Shown here in pieces: positions 8,149 through 15,942 of a stretch of 36,403 nucleotides of DNA. Every line of letters starts with the position of its first letter. Within the stretch, counting starts at the first letter, position 1. The stretch covers positions 1 to 36,403 of the forward strand of contig JAYULW010000009.1 of assembly GCA_043763155.1 (NCBI GenBank), read 5' to 3'. The notes below the pieces were generated by a model that made no database searches, had not been told where the DNA came from, and saw only the letters and a list, made by a program, of their open reading frames with translations. The stretch comes from JANYBV01 sp043763155 (GTDB lineage: Bacteria; Pseudomonadota; Alphaproteobacteria; Rickettsiales; SXRF01). The position numbers and the translations under genes were made by a program.

Positions 8149-8753
8149 CGCATCAGCAGCTGCTGCATCGCTTCCGGGTTCGACTGAATCTTGTAAGCCT
8201 CCTCAGGCTTGGGCACGGCGCGCAGCTCCAGCTTGCACGACACCGTGTCAATGGAAGGAATTTTATTGGCAAATAACACATGCCCCTCGCACTCGCTGTT
8301 GGAGCTAAAGCGCATTCCCACCGCAACCCCTGCATAATGCGACTTGCCGTCAGCCCACTCGCTGGAGGTAAACGTCACGCCTGCCGCGTTGCGCTCGCTG
8401 TTCAGCGAAAAATCACCAAGCTCCGGCGTGTATTCATAATCATCCAGCGGGTAAAGCACATTATCAATAAACGTCAAAAACTCCGCCTTGGTAAAATCTT
8501 CCACCACCGGCTTCTGCTGGTTCTGCGTCAGCGAGAAAAAAGTAACTTCCAGATGTATCTTCGCGCCTTCCATAAGGTGCGCCGACAGCGACGCCCCTAC
8601 CTTCGCCCGGTCTTTGGTTGCCACCGCCGCGCTGAAATCATCCAGCGCCTTCTGCGTCGCCTCACGCAATATATGCGGCGTATACATAAATTTGTAATAG
8701 CCGCACCCTAAAACCAGCAGCACAAAAGCAATCCCCAGATGTATCAGTTTCAT
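8145..8753 (-). CDS. Membrane-anchored protein of unknown function
   Basis: I do not recognise this 202-residue protein. Residues 4-18 form a hydrophobic segment (signal anchor or uncleaved signal), followed by a periplasm-type soluble domain. The stretch ATQKALDDFSAAVATKDRAKVGASLS resembles the opening helix of SnoaL/NTF2-like domains, and the later strands would fit that fold, but this is only an impression. Four Cys are spread along the chain. Its start overlaps the stop of the asparaginase-like gene by four bases (ATGA type), so the two are translationally coupled. It is the last gene of a three-gene operon behind glutaryl-CoA dehydrogenase. Confidence 0.75.
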   Translation of the reverse strand: MKLIHLGIAFVLLVLGCGYYKFMYTPHILREATQKALDDFSAAVATKDRAKVGASLSAHLMEGAKIHLEVTFFSLTQNQQKPVVEDFTKAEFLTFIDNVLYPLDDYEYTPELGDFSLNSERNAAGVTFTSSEWADGKSHYAGVAVGMRFSSNSECEGHVLFANKIPSIDTVSCKLELRAVPKPEEAYKIQSNPEAMQQLLMR

Positions 8754-9361
8754 CGTTGCAACCCTTGGTTGGTTTCAGGAATGGTCCGCCCCTTGAACGT
8801 ATAGCTGTCAAAATCCTTGGTAAGCCCGAACGGCTCAAACGACGCGCCGTGCATCACCACGCGCACACCGGGCTGCCAGTCATCCATATGCTTAAAAATA
8901 TATGCCAGGTTCTGGTAAGCGTCCGACATCGGCCCGTTGGCCAGCGGCATCATCGCGCCCGTAAACACCACCGTCTTGTCATGCACTACCCCTTCGCCGC
9001 GAATAAACCGCCCCGCCCCCGCATCATTGCGCAAATCCGGCTCCGGCTTTTGCAGCAATGTTGCAATCTTGCGGCTATGCTCTGGCATGGCGTCGGTGCC
9101 GTGGGTGATGATGATATTGCGGTGTTGGGCCGTGCGGATGATTTTAGCAAGATCGCGCATTTCGCCAGTGGTAAAGTTTTTGCTGTCCTTCGCCTTCCAC
9201 GGCAGGTAATCACAGCGCTTATCGAATCCCATTTCCGCAAGGGTGCCGGGAATCAGGCTATTAGTAAGCATCGTGGCATTGTGCGGCGGGTGTTTGGGGT
9301 CGGGATACGCTTCGGCGTCAATAGTGCCGCCGGTCATAATAATCAGCGTGTCTTTTTGCAT
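8750..9361 (-). CDS. Short asparaginase-like protein (N-terminal domain only)
   Basis: This 203-residue protein carries both active-site motifs of the type I/II L-asparaginase family: TGGTID near residue 10 and ITHGTDAMPE near residue 85. The strand VFTGAMMPL follows later and supplies the conserved region after the HGTD motif. Standard asparaginases have about 330 residues with a second domain that completes the dimer interface. That domain is missing here, and the reading frame ends cleanly without a trace of it. Hydrolysis of asparagine or another amide is therefore an inference from the motifs. The gene starts two bases after the glutaryl-CoA dehydrogenase stop and overlaps the next gene by four bases. 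Confidence 0.82.
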   Translation of the reverse strand: MQKDTLIIMTGGTIDAEAYPDPKHPPHNATMLTNSLIPGTLAEMGFDKRCDYLPWKAKDSKNFTTGEMRDLAKIIRTAQHRNIIITHGTDAMPEHSRKIATLLQKPEPDLRNDAGAGRFIRGEGVVHDKTVVFTGAMMPLANGPMSDAYQNLAYIFKHMDDWQPGVRVVMHGASFEPFGLTKDFDSYTFKGRTIPETNQGLQR

Positions 9362-9363
9362 TG

Positions 9364-10554
9364 TTATGCGCCCGTGAACGCCTGCAAGCCGGTAATGGCG
9401 CGGCCAATAATCAGCGCGTGAATGTCGTGCGTGCCCTCATACGTGTTCACGCTTTCAAGATTCATCGCGTGGCGGATCACGTGGTACTCATCCGAAATAC
9501 CGTTACCGCCATGCATGTCCCGCGCAATACGCGCAATGTCGAGCGCCTTGCCCGCCGAGTTGCGCTTAATCATCGAAATCATTTCCGGCGCGGCCTTACC
9601 CTCATCCATCAACCGCCCCACCCGCAGGCACGCCTGCAAGCCCAGCGTAATATCCACCAGCATGTCCGCCAGTTTCTTTTGAATGAGCTGGTTCGCAGCC
9701 AGCGGCCTTCCAAACTGTTTGCGCTCCAGCGTGTAGCTGCGCGCCGCTTCAAAACAAAATTCCGCAGCGCCCAAAGCGCCCCAGCCAATGCCGTAACGCG
9801 CCTTATTTAAACATGAAAATGGCCCGCCCAGCCCCGAAGCCTTCGGCAAAATATGATCGTCCGGCACAAATACATCTTCCATGGCGATCATGCCCGTAAC
9901 GCTTGCGCGCAGCGACATCTTGCCCTCGATCTTGGGGGCCGAAAGCCCCTTCATGCCCTTATCTAAAATAAAGCCCTTGATGGTCCCGTCCTTCGTGCCT
10001 TCCAGCCCATACACTTTCGCCCACACCACAAACACATCCGCCACCGGCGAATTGGTGATCCAGTTTTTGGCGCCCGTAAGCACGAAACCGTCTTTGGTTT
10101 TGGTCGCCCGCGTCACCATGCCGCCGGGGTCGGACCCGTGGTCGGGTTCAGTAAGCCCAAAACAGCCAATCATTTCACCCGTTGCCAATTTCGGCAGGTA
10201 CGTATCTTTTTGCGCATCCGAGCCAAACGTATAAATCGGGTGCATCACCAGCGACGACTGCACTGAAAGCGCCGAGCGGTACCCCGAATCTACCCATTCC
10301 ACTTCGCGGCAAATCAAACCCGAAGCCACATGGCTTGCGCCCGCGCAGCCATAGCCTTCAATGGTTGCGCCAAACAACCCCATCTCGCCCATTTCGCGCA
10401 TGATGGAAACGTCGAATTTTTCGTGCCTGTTGGCCTCCACAATGCGCACCATCAGCTTGTCGCGCGCGTAAGCGCGCGCCGAGGCCTGAATCAGCCGCTC
10501 GTCGTCGGTTAGCTGCGCATCGAGAAGGAAGGGATCGTCGTGGGTAAATGCCAT
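9364..10554 (-). CDS. gcdH: Glutaryl-CoA dehydrogenase
   Basis: A FAD-dependent acyl-CoA dehydrogenase of 396 residues. It would oxidise and decarboxylate glutaryl-CoA to crotonyl-CoA in lysine/tryptophan breakdown. The family motifs are clear: FGLTEPDHGSDPGGM (flavin and substrate contacts), GAKNWITNSPVADVFVVWAK, ERKQFGRPLAANQLIQ and MHGGNGISDEYHVIRH. The catalytic base lies in NTYEGTHDIHALIIGRAITG (Glu373). This last pattern and the overall alignment favour glutaryl-CoA dehydrogenase over generic acyl-CoA dehydrogenases. There is no Shine-Dalgarno sequence. A TATAAT box lies only six bases before ATG 10554, which suggests a leaderless message. The crotonyl-CoA product is a substrate type for hydratases such as the one at 6.2-7.1 kb. 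Confidence 0.93.
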   Translation of the reverse strand: MAFTHDDPFLLDAQLTDDERLIQASARAYARDKLMVRIVEANRHEKFDVSIMREMGEMGLFGATIEGYGCAGASHVASGLICREVEWVDSGYRSALSVQSSLVMHPIYTFGSDAQKDTYLPKLATGEMIGCFGLTEPDHGSDPGGMVTRATKTKDGFVLTGAKNWITNSPVADVFVVWAKVYGLEGTKDGTIKGFILDKGMKGLSAPKIEGKMSLRASVTGMIAMEDVFVPDDHILPKASGLGGPFSCLNKARYGIGWGALGAAEFCFEAARSYTLERKQFGRPLAANQLIQKKLADMLVDITLGLQACLRVGRLMDEGKAAPEMISMIKRNSAGKALDIARIARDMHGGNGISDEYHVIRHAMNLESVNTYEGTHDIHALIIGRAITGLQAFTGA

Positions 10555-10560
10555 GCCGCC

Positions 10561-10566
10561 ATTATA
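10561..10566 (-). promoter_or_regulatory. Consensus -10 box immediately before gcdH (leaderless start)
   Basis: On the minus strand TATAAT is followed by GGCGGC and then the ATG of gcdH. Transcription would be expected to begin at or next to the A of the start codon. A clear -35 box is not visible. Confidence 0.5.
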
Positions 10567-10628
10567 CCCAAAAGACTGTTAAGAATACATGTAATTCACA
10601 ATTGCCATGCAATTCCAGCATGTTGCAA

Positions 10629-10868
10629 TCAGACCACCAAATTGACGATCGTGCCCCGGTCCCAGTAAACCCCGCGCCTGACCGCTTCCAGCGCGCTGCT
10701 GATCAGCGTGCGCAGCGACTCCGGCGCAGGAATGAAATTGAGCGTCGCCCGGTTCGGCGGCGTATATAGTTTTTCCTGCTGTTCAGGCTGCTCCTGCCTG
10801 CGGCTACCGGCCTTGCCAGCCCCGCCTTGGGCCGTATTAATACGATTAGGATTGATGTTAATCACCAT
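10629..10868 (-). CDS. Small protein of unknown function
   Basis: I do not recognise this 79-residue ORF. It has a polar, Gln/Gly/Arg-rich first half and a second half predicted to be helical (PESLRTLISSALEAVRRGVYWDRG). There is no signal peptide or membrane segment. It begins 15 bases after the stop of the upstream GT-C gene on the same strand. An AGGCGG sequence before the ATG could serve as a weak ribosome-binding site. The position at the end of the two GT-C genes suggests it is their operon partner. Confidence 0.5.
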   Translation of the reverse strand: MVININPNRINTAQGGAGKAGSRRQEQPEQQEKLYTPPNRATLNFIPAPESLRTLISSALEAVRRGVYWDRGTIVNLVV

Positions 10869-10883
10869 AAGGCCGCCTGCATG

Positions 10884-12059
10884 CTAAGGGGTGCGTCGCC
10901 TTACAATATCGCGAACGTAGAATAAAAACAACATCCCGATGATGGCGGTATTAATATAGGCCGCCAAATGCCGCCTCTGCGGCCCCGCCATGGCCGACCA
11001 CACTTCAAAATCTTTAAAATTCCCGGCCCACTGGTTCATAATGCCCGAAAGCTGGAATAAAACCGCCGCCAGCGCCAGCCGCGGGTTCATACAGGCCAGC
11101 ACATACGCAAACACCTCACCGGGAATAAAATACCGCTCGCGCATCTTCGGCAGCAAAAACGGCATCACCGCCAGGCAAATGGTGGCCAGTAATTGCATCT
11201 GGTACGGCGTAAGCGGAAACACTGCTTTGCGCGGCGTGTAAAAACAAAACGCCCCCACAAACAGGAAAGTAATCCCAAGCCCGATTGGCATCACCGTGAA
11301 GTAATCCACGCCCTCAAAAAAGAAATACAGGTTCGCGGCATTGCCCGTGTGCGTAAACAGGCTGAACTGGTCAAAATAAATCGTGGCCAGCTCCCATGCG
11401 GGCCGCCCCTCCAGCCACGCCGGAACCGCGAGCAGGATATAACACGCCGCCGGAATCCATACCCACCGCCACGACAATTGCCGCGCAAGCAGTAACATGG
11501 CAAACAGCGGCGCAATAAACAGCCCCTGCTGCTTCATGCAAAACGCGAGGCCAAAATACACCCACGCCCACACCTGCCGCCCCTGCATCAGGCAGCACAC
11601 CGCCCCCAGCATCAGCGCCACATAGATATTATCGCACTGCCCAATCGCCGCGCCGTCCACCACAAGGTCGGGAAGCCCCAGCATTCCCACCGCCCCAAAC
11701 CACGGCACCCACGAAACCTTCCCATAATGCAGCGCAAGAATGCGGTACGTAAAATACGCGCTCATCGGGTCGAATACTAAACTGGTGAGCTTTATGGTGT
11801 AGTCCGGCTTCCATGCGGGCAGCACAAGATCGGCAATCCCGATCAGGTAGCCATAAAGCGGGCTGTAATTCGCAAACATTACCCCGAAAGCATGCAGCAT
11901 GCCCCAGTTATGAACATGCGCCAGCCAATGCACATAATGCTGCCCCATGTCCGAATAAAACAACGCATCATAGGTAAAATAATAGGCATTCAAGCCCAGC
12001 ACAAAAACCAGAAGCGCGGTAAGTGCGGCGTATTTTTTCCAGTCAGCGGCAAGCGTCAT
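10884..12059 (-). CDS. GT-C-type membrane glycosyltransferase
   Basis: A 391-residue protein with about ten membrane helices. After the first helix comes an acidic loop, YSDMGQHYVHWLAHV, equivalent to the catalytic Asp-containing loop of GT-C enzymes that use polyprenyl-phosphate sugars. A later motif, LLPKMRERYFIPGEVFAYVLA, resembles the HERYF-x-P motif common in bacterial GT-C mannosyl/glucosyl transferases. GQCDNIYVALML in the middle also occurs in that group. Acceptor and sugar are unknown. It follows a paralogous gene by 12 bases and probably shares its message. The start ATG 12059 puts WKKY directly before helix 1. Confidence 0.8.
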   Translation of the reverse strand: MTLAADWKKYAALTALLVFVLGLNAYYFTYDALFYSDMGQHYVHWLAHVHNWGMLHAFGVMFANYSPLYGYLIGIADLVLPAWKPDYTIKLTSLVFDPMSAYFTYRILALHYGKVSWVPWFGAVGMLGLPDLVVDGAAIGQCDNIYVALMLGAVCCLMQGRQVWAWVYFGLAFCMKQQGLFIAPLFAMLLLARQLSWRWVWIPAACYILLAVPAWLEGRPAWELATIYFDQFSLFTHTGNAANLYFFFEGVDYFTVMPIGLGITFLFVGAFCFYTPRKAVFPLTPYQMQLLATICLAVMPFLLPKMRERYFIPGEVFAYVLACMNPRLALAAVLFQLSGIMNQWAGNFKDFEVWSAMAGPQRRHLAAYINTAIIGMLFLFYVRDIVRRRTP

Positions 12060-12071
12060 AGCATAACCCTC

Positions 12072-13148
12072 TTACAAAAATGCCAGCTGCTCGCCCGCAC
12101 GCGGAAAAACATCGCGGCGATAGCGCACAAGCAGCATCGAAAGCACAAGCATATTGAGCAGCGCCGCAATCAAACACCGCATATCCCCGTCCAGCCCCGG
12201 CCATGGCAATTGGCTTACGACATGCGCAACCTGAAACAATAATGCCGCCAGCGCCACTTTCGGGTTCATGCATGCCAGCACAAAAGTGAATATCTCCGCC
12301 GGGATAAAATATCGCTCAATCATATGGGGCAAAAATAACGGCATGATCGCAAGGCTGCAGGTCGCAAGCAATTGCATGGTATACGCGTTCAAAGGGAGCT
12401 TCGCCCGCCGCAGGGTGAAAAGCCCGAAGACCAGCGCAACCGCAAGCGAAAGCGCAAGCCCGTAAACCTGATCGTAATGATATGCGGGCAAGCCTTCCAG
12501 CCACGCCGCAATACCAACCACAAAATAACCAGCCGCCGCAATCCACGCCAGCCGCCCCGGCAATTGCTTCGCAAGCACAAGAATAAGCAAGAACGGACCA
12601 AGGAACAACGATTGCAGCGCCAGCGAAAACGCAATGGCGAAATACACCATCGCCCGCACCGGCTTTCCCCTCATCAACGCATACAGGGTTCCAAGCAGGA
12701 AAGAGCAATACGCCATGTCGCCCTGCCCGATACCGAAGCTATTGATCATCACGCATGGCAGCGCATACACGCCTGCCGCCCCCAGCAGCGCCATGCGCGA
12801 CCCCCGCCCGTAATGCAAAGTAAGGATCCCAAACGCGAAATAGGCCGCAATAAAATCAAACAAACTGATGCTGGTCTTCACCACATAACCGGGCGAAAGA
12901 TCAGGGAAAAGGAAGTTTCCCAATCCTAATATGCAGGTATAAAGCGGGCTATAATGGGCAAATCCCTCGCCATAGGCTTGCGTAATGCCGCCCTCGCGGA
13001 TATGCATAAGCCATGGAATAAAGGCGGCCTGCAGGTCCGAAGGGGGTACATCTTCAAAGCTAAACAGCCAGCCCCTGACGCATAATGCCAAAAAAACGAT
13101 GGCCCAAAAGCCAGCAGCGGCGAAACCCGCATAAGGTTGTTTTTTCAC
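12072..13148 (-). CDS. GT-C-type membrane glycosyltransferase paralog, shortened loop
   Basis: This is clearly a paralog of the following gene. Shared blocks include SPLY near the first loop, AWLEGLPAY, YTMQLLATCSLAIMP and FLPHMIERYFIPAEIFTFVLACMNP. Compared with the neighbour it lacks about 30 residues between AWLEG and the next helix, where the neighbour has an aromatic-rich segment (FFFEGVDYF). The loop Asp is kept (PPSDLQ). The frame opens at TTG 13208, but a good promoter (TTGATG-17-TGTAAT) has its -10 box at 13191-13196, inside that extension. I therefore prefer GTG 13148, which gives the VKKQPY leader before helix 1. The start remains uncertain. Confidence 0.75.
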   Translation of the reverse strand: MKKQPYAGFAAAGFWAIVFLALCVRGWLFSFEDVPPSDLQAAFIPWLMHIREGGITQAYGEGFAHYSPLYTCILGLGNFLFPDLSPGYVVKTSISLFDFIAAYFAFGILTLHYGRGSRMALLGAAGVYALPCVMINSFGIGQGDMAYCSFLLGTLYALMRGKPVRAMVYFAIAFSLALQSLFLGPFLLILVLAKQLPGRLAWIAAAGYFVVGIAAWLEGLPAYHYDQVYGLALSLAVALVFGLFTLRRAKLPLNAYTMQLLATCSLAIMPLFLPHMIERYFIPAEIFTFVLACMNPKVALAALLFQVAHVVSQLPWPGLDGDMRCLIAALLNMLVLSMLLVRYRRDVFPRAGEQLAFL

Positions 13149-13170
13149 GGCACTAAGAATAGCAAAGCCT

Positions 13171-13198
13171 TTCAGAAGTTTAACGGTATTATTACAAT
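13171..13198 (+). promoter_or_regulatory. Candidate promoter of trhO
   Basis: TTCAGA (13171-13176) and TACAAT (13193-13198) are 16 bases apart and end 24 bases before the trhO start codon. The -10 shares four bases with that of the divergent GT-C operon. Confidence 0.4.
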
Positions 13199-13219
13199 GA
13201 TTCGCCAAAAAAGCATCAA
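13191..13219 (-). promoter_or_regulatory. Promoter of the GT-C gene pair
   Basis: On the minus strand TTGATG (13214-13219) and TGTAAT (13191-13196) are 17 bases apart. The -10 box overlaps the opposite-strand -10 of trhO, so the two divergent promoters would compete for polymerase. Confidence 0.45.
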
Positions 13220-13222
13220 CAA

Positions 13223-14035
13223 ATGATGATCATCGCCGCCTTTTACCATTTCTTCGACTTCCCCGATTATGAGCGCAAAAAACAGCAGCTCAAAGACGAG
13301 ATGGTCGCGCGCGGCATCAAGGGTTCCATCCTGATTGCCCCCGAAGGCATCAACGGCACCATCGGCGGCACGCGCGAAAAGCTCGACGACTATTTATTAT
13401 ACCTGGAGCGCGACATCATCGGCGCGCCCCTGCCTTATAAAGAAAGCACCTGCGCCATCCTCCCCTTCGGCCGCACCAAGGTGCGCCTGAAAAAAGAAAC
13501 CATTTCGCTGGGCGAAGATGTGGACCTTTCACAGGTCGGCGAATATGTAGACCCCAAAGACTGGAACGCCCTCATCAACGACCCCAACACCATTGTGCTG
13601 GACACCCGCAACGATTACGAAACCCATCTGGGCACCTTCGCCCGCGCCATTGACCCCAACATCCCCACGTTCAAACAGCTCCCCGAATTCGTGCGCAAAA
13701 CCCTCGCCGATAAGAAGGACGCCAAAATCGCCACCTTCTGCACTGGCGGCATTCGCTGCGAAAAATTCACCGCATGGATGAAACAGGAAGGCTACACCGA
13801 CGTGGTGCATTTGCGCGGCGGCATCCTGAAATATTTAGAAGAAATTCCCGAAGCCGAAAGCACATGGCAGGGCGAGTGTTACGTGTTCGACGACCGCGTG
13901 GCGGTCACCCACGGTGTGAAAGCCTCCGAAACCGCCAGCAAATGCGAGCCTTGCGGCTTTGCACTCACCCCTGAAGACCGCGCGCATCCCGCTTTCGTGC
14001 AGGATGTCTGCTGCCCCCATTGCAAAAAAGGCTAA
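13223..14035 (+). CDS. trhO: tRNA uridine(34) hydroxylase, rhodanese family (TrhO/YceA)
   Basis: This 270-residue protein would hydroxylate uridine 34 of certain tRNAs, the first step to 5-(carboxy)methoxyuridine. It has the N-terminal YceA domain (GSILIAPEGINGTIGG near residues 33-48), a central rhodanese domain with VLDTRNDYE and the active-site loop FCTGGIRCEKF (Cys173 and Cys179), then HLRGGILKYLEE. The C-terminal Cys cluster CEPCGFAL and DVCCPHC probably binds a metal. Length and order match the family. Two ATG codons in a row (13223 and 13226) allow either start. Its stop overlaps the stop of the convergent gene by four bases. Confidence 0.93.
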   Translation: MMIIAAFYHFFDFPDYERKKQQLKDEMVARGIKGSILIAPEGINGTIGGTREKLDDYLLYLERDIIGAPLPYKESTCAILPFGRTKVRLKKETISLGEDVDLSQVGEYVDPKDWNALINDPNTIVLDTRNDYETHLGTFARAIDPNIPTFKQLPEFVRKTLADKKDAKIATFCTGGIRCEKFTAWMKQEGYTDVVHLRGGILKYLEEIPEAESTWQGECYVFDDRVAVTHGVKASETASKCEPCGFALTPEDRAHPAFVQDVCCPHCKKG

Positions 14036-15426
14036 CGCGCCAGAACCTGCCCCGTCACAAACCGGCTGTTCTTCAATTGGTCGATGCGCGCATTAATCAT
14101 CTCCATCGCCTCTTCCTTGCGAAGCGTCACATCCTGAATACTGGTGATATATTCCGCCGCACCCTCCACCGCCGCCTTGCGCGCCTTGGGGTCAACACCG
14201 CACAGCATGTTCGACGCCACCGCCAGCACATCATGCGTGAATGTTTTGGTGTCTGCCACATTCTCATCCGAATGTTTCGTGCCGCTCATGCCAAACAACG
14301 AATTGGCCACCATGAATGAGCACGCGGTCAGCACATTATAGCGGTAGTCGTTCTGCTTTGCCGTGTGGCGCGCCAGTTCGGAAACGGCTTCTGCGCCCCC
14401 ATGCGCCGCGAGCTTCTGCGCGTTGACCACATCGGCCTTGTAGCGCTTGCTCTCGCTCCATGAGCCAATAATATTGGAAATGTTATTGCCCATGCTGAGC
14501 GGCGAGGCAATGCGCCCACGCGGGTTTTCCTTAAACCACTCCGTAAGCTTCGCGCCCGTGTTGCGCGTACCTGCATCCACCGGCTCCTTAAACGCATAAG
14601 GCGGCGCATGCGGCTTATCGAGCATAAAGGTGGAAAGCCACCCGGTGGTAAGCATCAGGCCCGCTGCCATTTTGCCCGCGTTGAAATTATCCTTCTTCAG
14701 TGCTGCCTTAATCATGAACAACCCACCCGCCGTTTCCGACAGGCACTTGATGGACGTCACATTATGCTGCAAAAATTCATGCGCCCCCTGAAACACACCC
14801 GCCTTATGAATGGCATCCGGCGTTGCCCCCACGCCAGTGGGCACCTCAATGTGATGCTGCTTCAGATACCCCTTCAGCTCATCGGTAAACGCAATCAGCG
14901 GGTCTTGCTTTTTTTCCTTGCCGTAAATGGTAAGCAAAATATCGCCTACCGAAAATGCAGCCCCCACACCCATTTCTGATAAATCAGATGCGGTAAATTT
15001 GCCGTCCTTATTATGCTTGCCGCGCACATAGCCCGACACCATGCACGACACATTACCCAAATCGTAAAACAATGCCGACAGCAGCAGCGCATTCTTCTTA
15101 ATCTTCGCCTGCGTGCTGTCTTGCTTAATCTCTTTATCTTCGGAAGTTTGCGTAATGGTGGGCTCGCCCTTAATCCACCCGCCGTCGGTGAGTTTGGAAA
15201 GCAGCAACTTCTCATCTTTAATCACGGGAATGATAAGCCGGTCGCCCTGCTCATCGGCGTCCACATAATTGACCATGCCGCTTGCACCCAGCGATTGGCG
15301 CAACTGCGTAAGCGAATCCGCGCTCGCATCCTTTTGCGGCCGTAAGATGATTTCCACCTTGCCGGGCGCGTTGGTAATGCTTTCTAGCTCTGCGATGGTG
15401 CCGCTGGCCCATTGGTAACGTGGCAT
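14032..15426 (-). CDS. 464-residue protein of unknown family
   Basis: I cannot assign this protein to a family. The first ~95 residues are soluble and beta-rich, with KVEIILRPQKD and DRLIIPVIKDEKLLLSKL. The rest is helical and contains several moderately hydrophobic stretches: NALLLSALFYDLGNVSCMVS (~residues 111-130), MGVGAAFSVGDILLTIYG (~152-169), GKMAAGLMLTTGWLSTFML (~250-270) and VLTACSFMVANSLFGMSG (~360-378). These could be membrane-associated or buried helices. There is no cleavable signal peptide. The start is good, with GAGGG six bases before ATG 15426. The gene is monocistronic in this window, with a long AT-rich region upstream and a convergent trhO downstream. Confidence 0.8.
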   Translation of the reverse strand: MPRYQWASGTIAELESITNAPGKVEIILRPQKDASADSLTQLRQSLGASGMVNYVDADEQGDRLIIPVIKDEKLLLSKLTDGGWIKGEPTITQTSEDKEIKQDSTQAKIKKNALLLSALFYDLGNVSCMVSGYVRGKHNKDGKFTASDLSEMGVGAAFSVGDILLTIYGKEKKQDPLIAFTDELKGYLKQHHIEVPTGVGATPDAIHKAGVFQGAHEFLQHNVTSIKCLSETAGGLFMIKAALKKDNFNAGKMAAGLMLTTGWLSTFMLDKPHAPPYAFKEPVDAGTRNTGAKLTEWFKENPRGRIASPLSMGNNISNIIGSWSESKRYKADVVNAQKLAAHGGAEAVSELARHTAKQNDYRYNVLTACSFMVANSLFGMSGTKHSDENVADTKTFTHDVLAVASNMLCGVDPKARKAAVEGAAEYITSIQDVTLRKEEAMEMINARIDQLKNSRFVTGQVLAR

Positions 15427-15702
15427 GATTCCCTCAAGTGTTAAAAACGAATCGGTGCCCTGAAACTTTTTACGTCTTTTGACGAATTTTTTTTTGACTA
15501 TAACGCCTCAAAACCGGTTTTGCCCATGACGATTTAATGACAATCATGGTTTACCGTTAAAGACTTTTAACCACACCAAGGCACCTCCACTACATCTAGT
15601 AGGTAGCACCACTCCCCTAGCCTCGCGCTATACATAAGTTACCCTTTCGGCTGCGCAGATAATTTTTGAGTAATTTGAATAATTTGAGGTTTAAAACCGA
15701 AC

Positions 15703-15736
15703 TTATCCACACTATCCACACACCGACATATGCACA
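15703..15736 (+). promoter_or_regulatory. Cluster of three DnaA boxes
   Basis: A perfect DnaA box, TTATCCACA (15703-15711), is followed directly by CTATCCACA (15712-15720). After seven bases comes ATATGCACA (15728-15736). The last two each differ from TTATNCACA at one base. All face the same way and lie downstream of an AT-rich stretch. Confidence 0.6.
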
Positions 15737-15770
15737 TAAAACACCGCATATGGGGTCGGGTTTACAAGCG

Positions 15771-15790
15771 GCAACACAATATATAGTTGC
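15771..15790. promoter_or_regulatory. NrdR box upstream of nrdJ
   Basis: ACACAATATATAGTTG (15774-15789) fits the NrdR consensus aCaCwAtATaTwGtgt at nearly every position, and it sits within a 20-bp near-palindrome, GCAAC...GTTGC. NrdR represses ribonucleotide reductase genes, so the position is what one would expect. Confidence 0.7.
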
Positions 15791-15864
15791 ATTACGAACC
15801 TGTAATGTTTTACATTTAATCAACACCAAAACAGGGGCTTTCGTCTCTTCCGGCCTCCCACAAT

Positions 15865-15889
15865 GGGAACCCGGCACCGGGTTTCTCCC
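15865..15889 (+). other. GC-rich hairpin in the nrdJ upstream region
   Basis: AACCCG (15868-15873) pairs with CGGGTT (15878-15883) around GCAC, with an outer GGG/CCC pairing. No T-run follows. It could be part of an upstream transcript or simply a structural element between the NrdR box and the promoter. Confidence 0.35.
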
Positions 15890-15942
15890 CTCCAACCAAG
15901 GGGCATTAATGCGTTAAGGGGGGATGAAAAGGCCGGTTAAAA

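Noticed and set aside
15556..15572. CtrA-like site TTAA-N6-TTAACC
   Set aside because: The spacing is six rather than the required seven bases, and it is not next to a promoter element I can define.
15666..15917. 83-residue ORF in the nrdJ upstream region
   Set aside because: It covers the DnaA boxes, NrdR box and hairpin, has no ribosome-binding site and no protein-like pattern.
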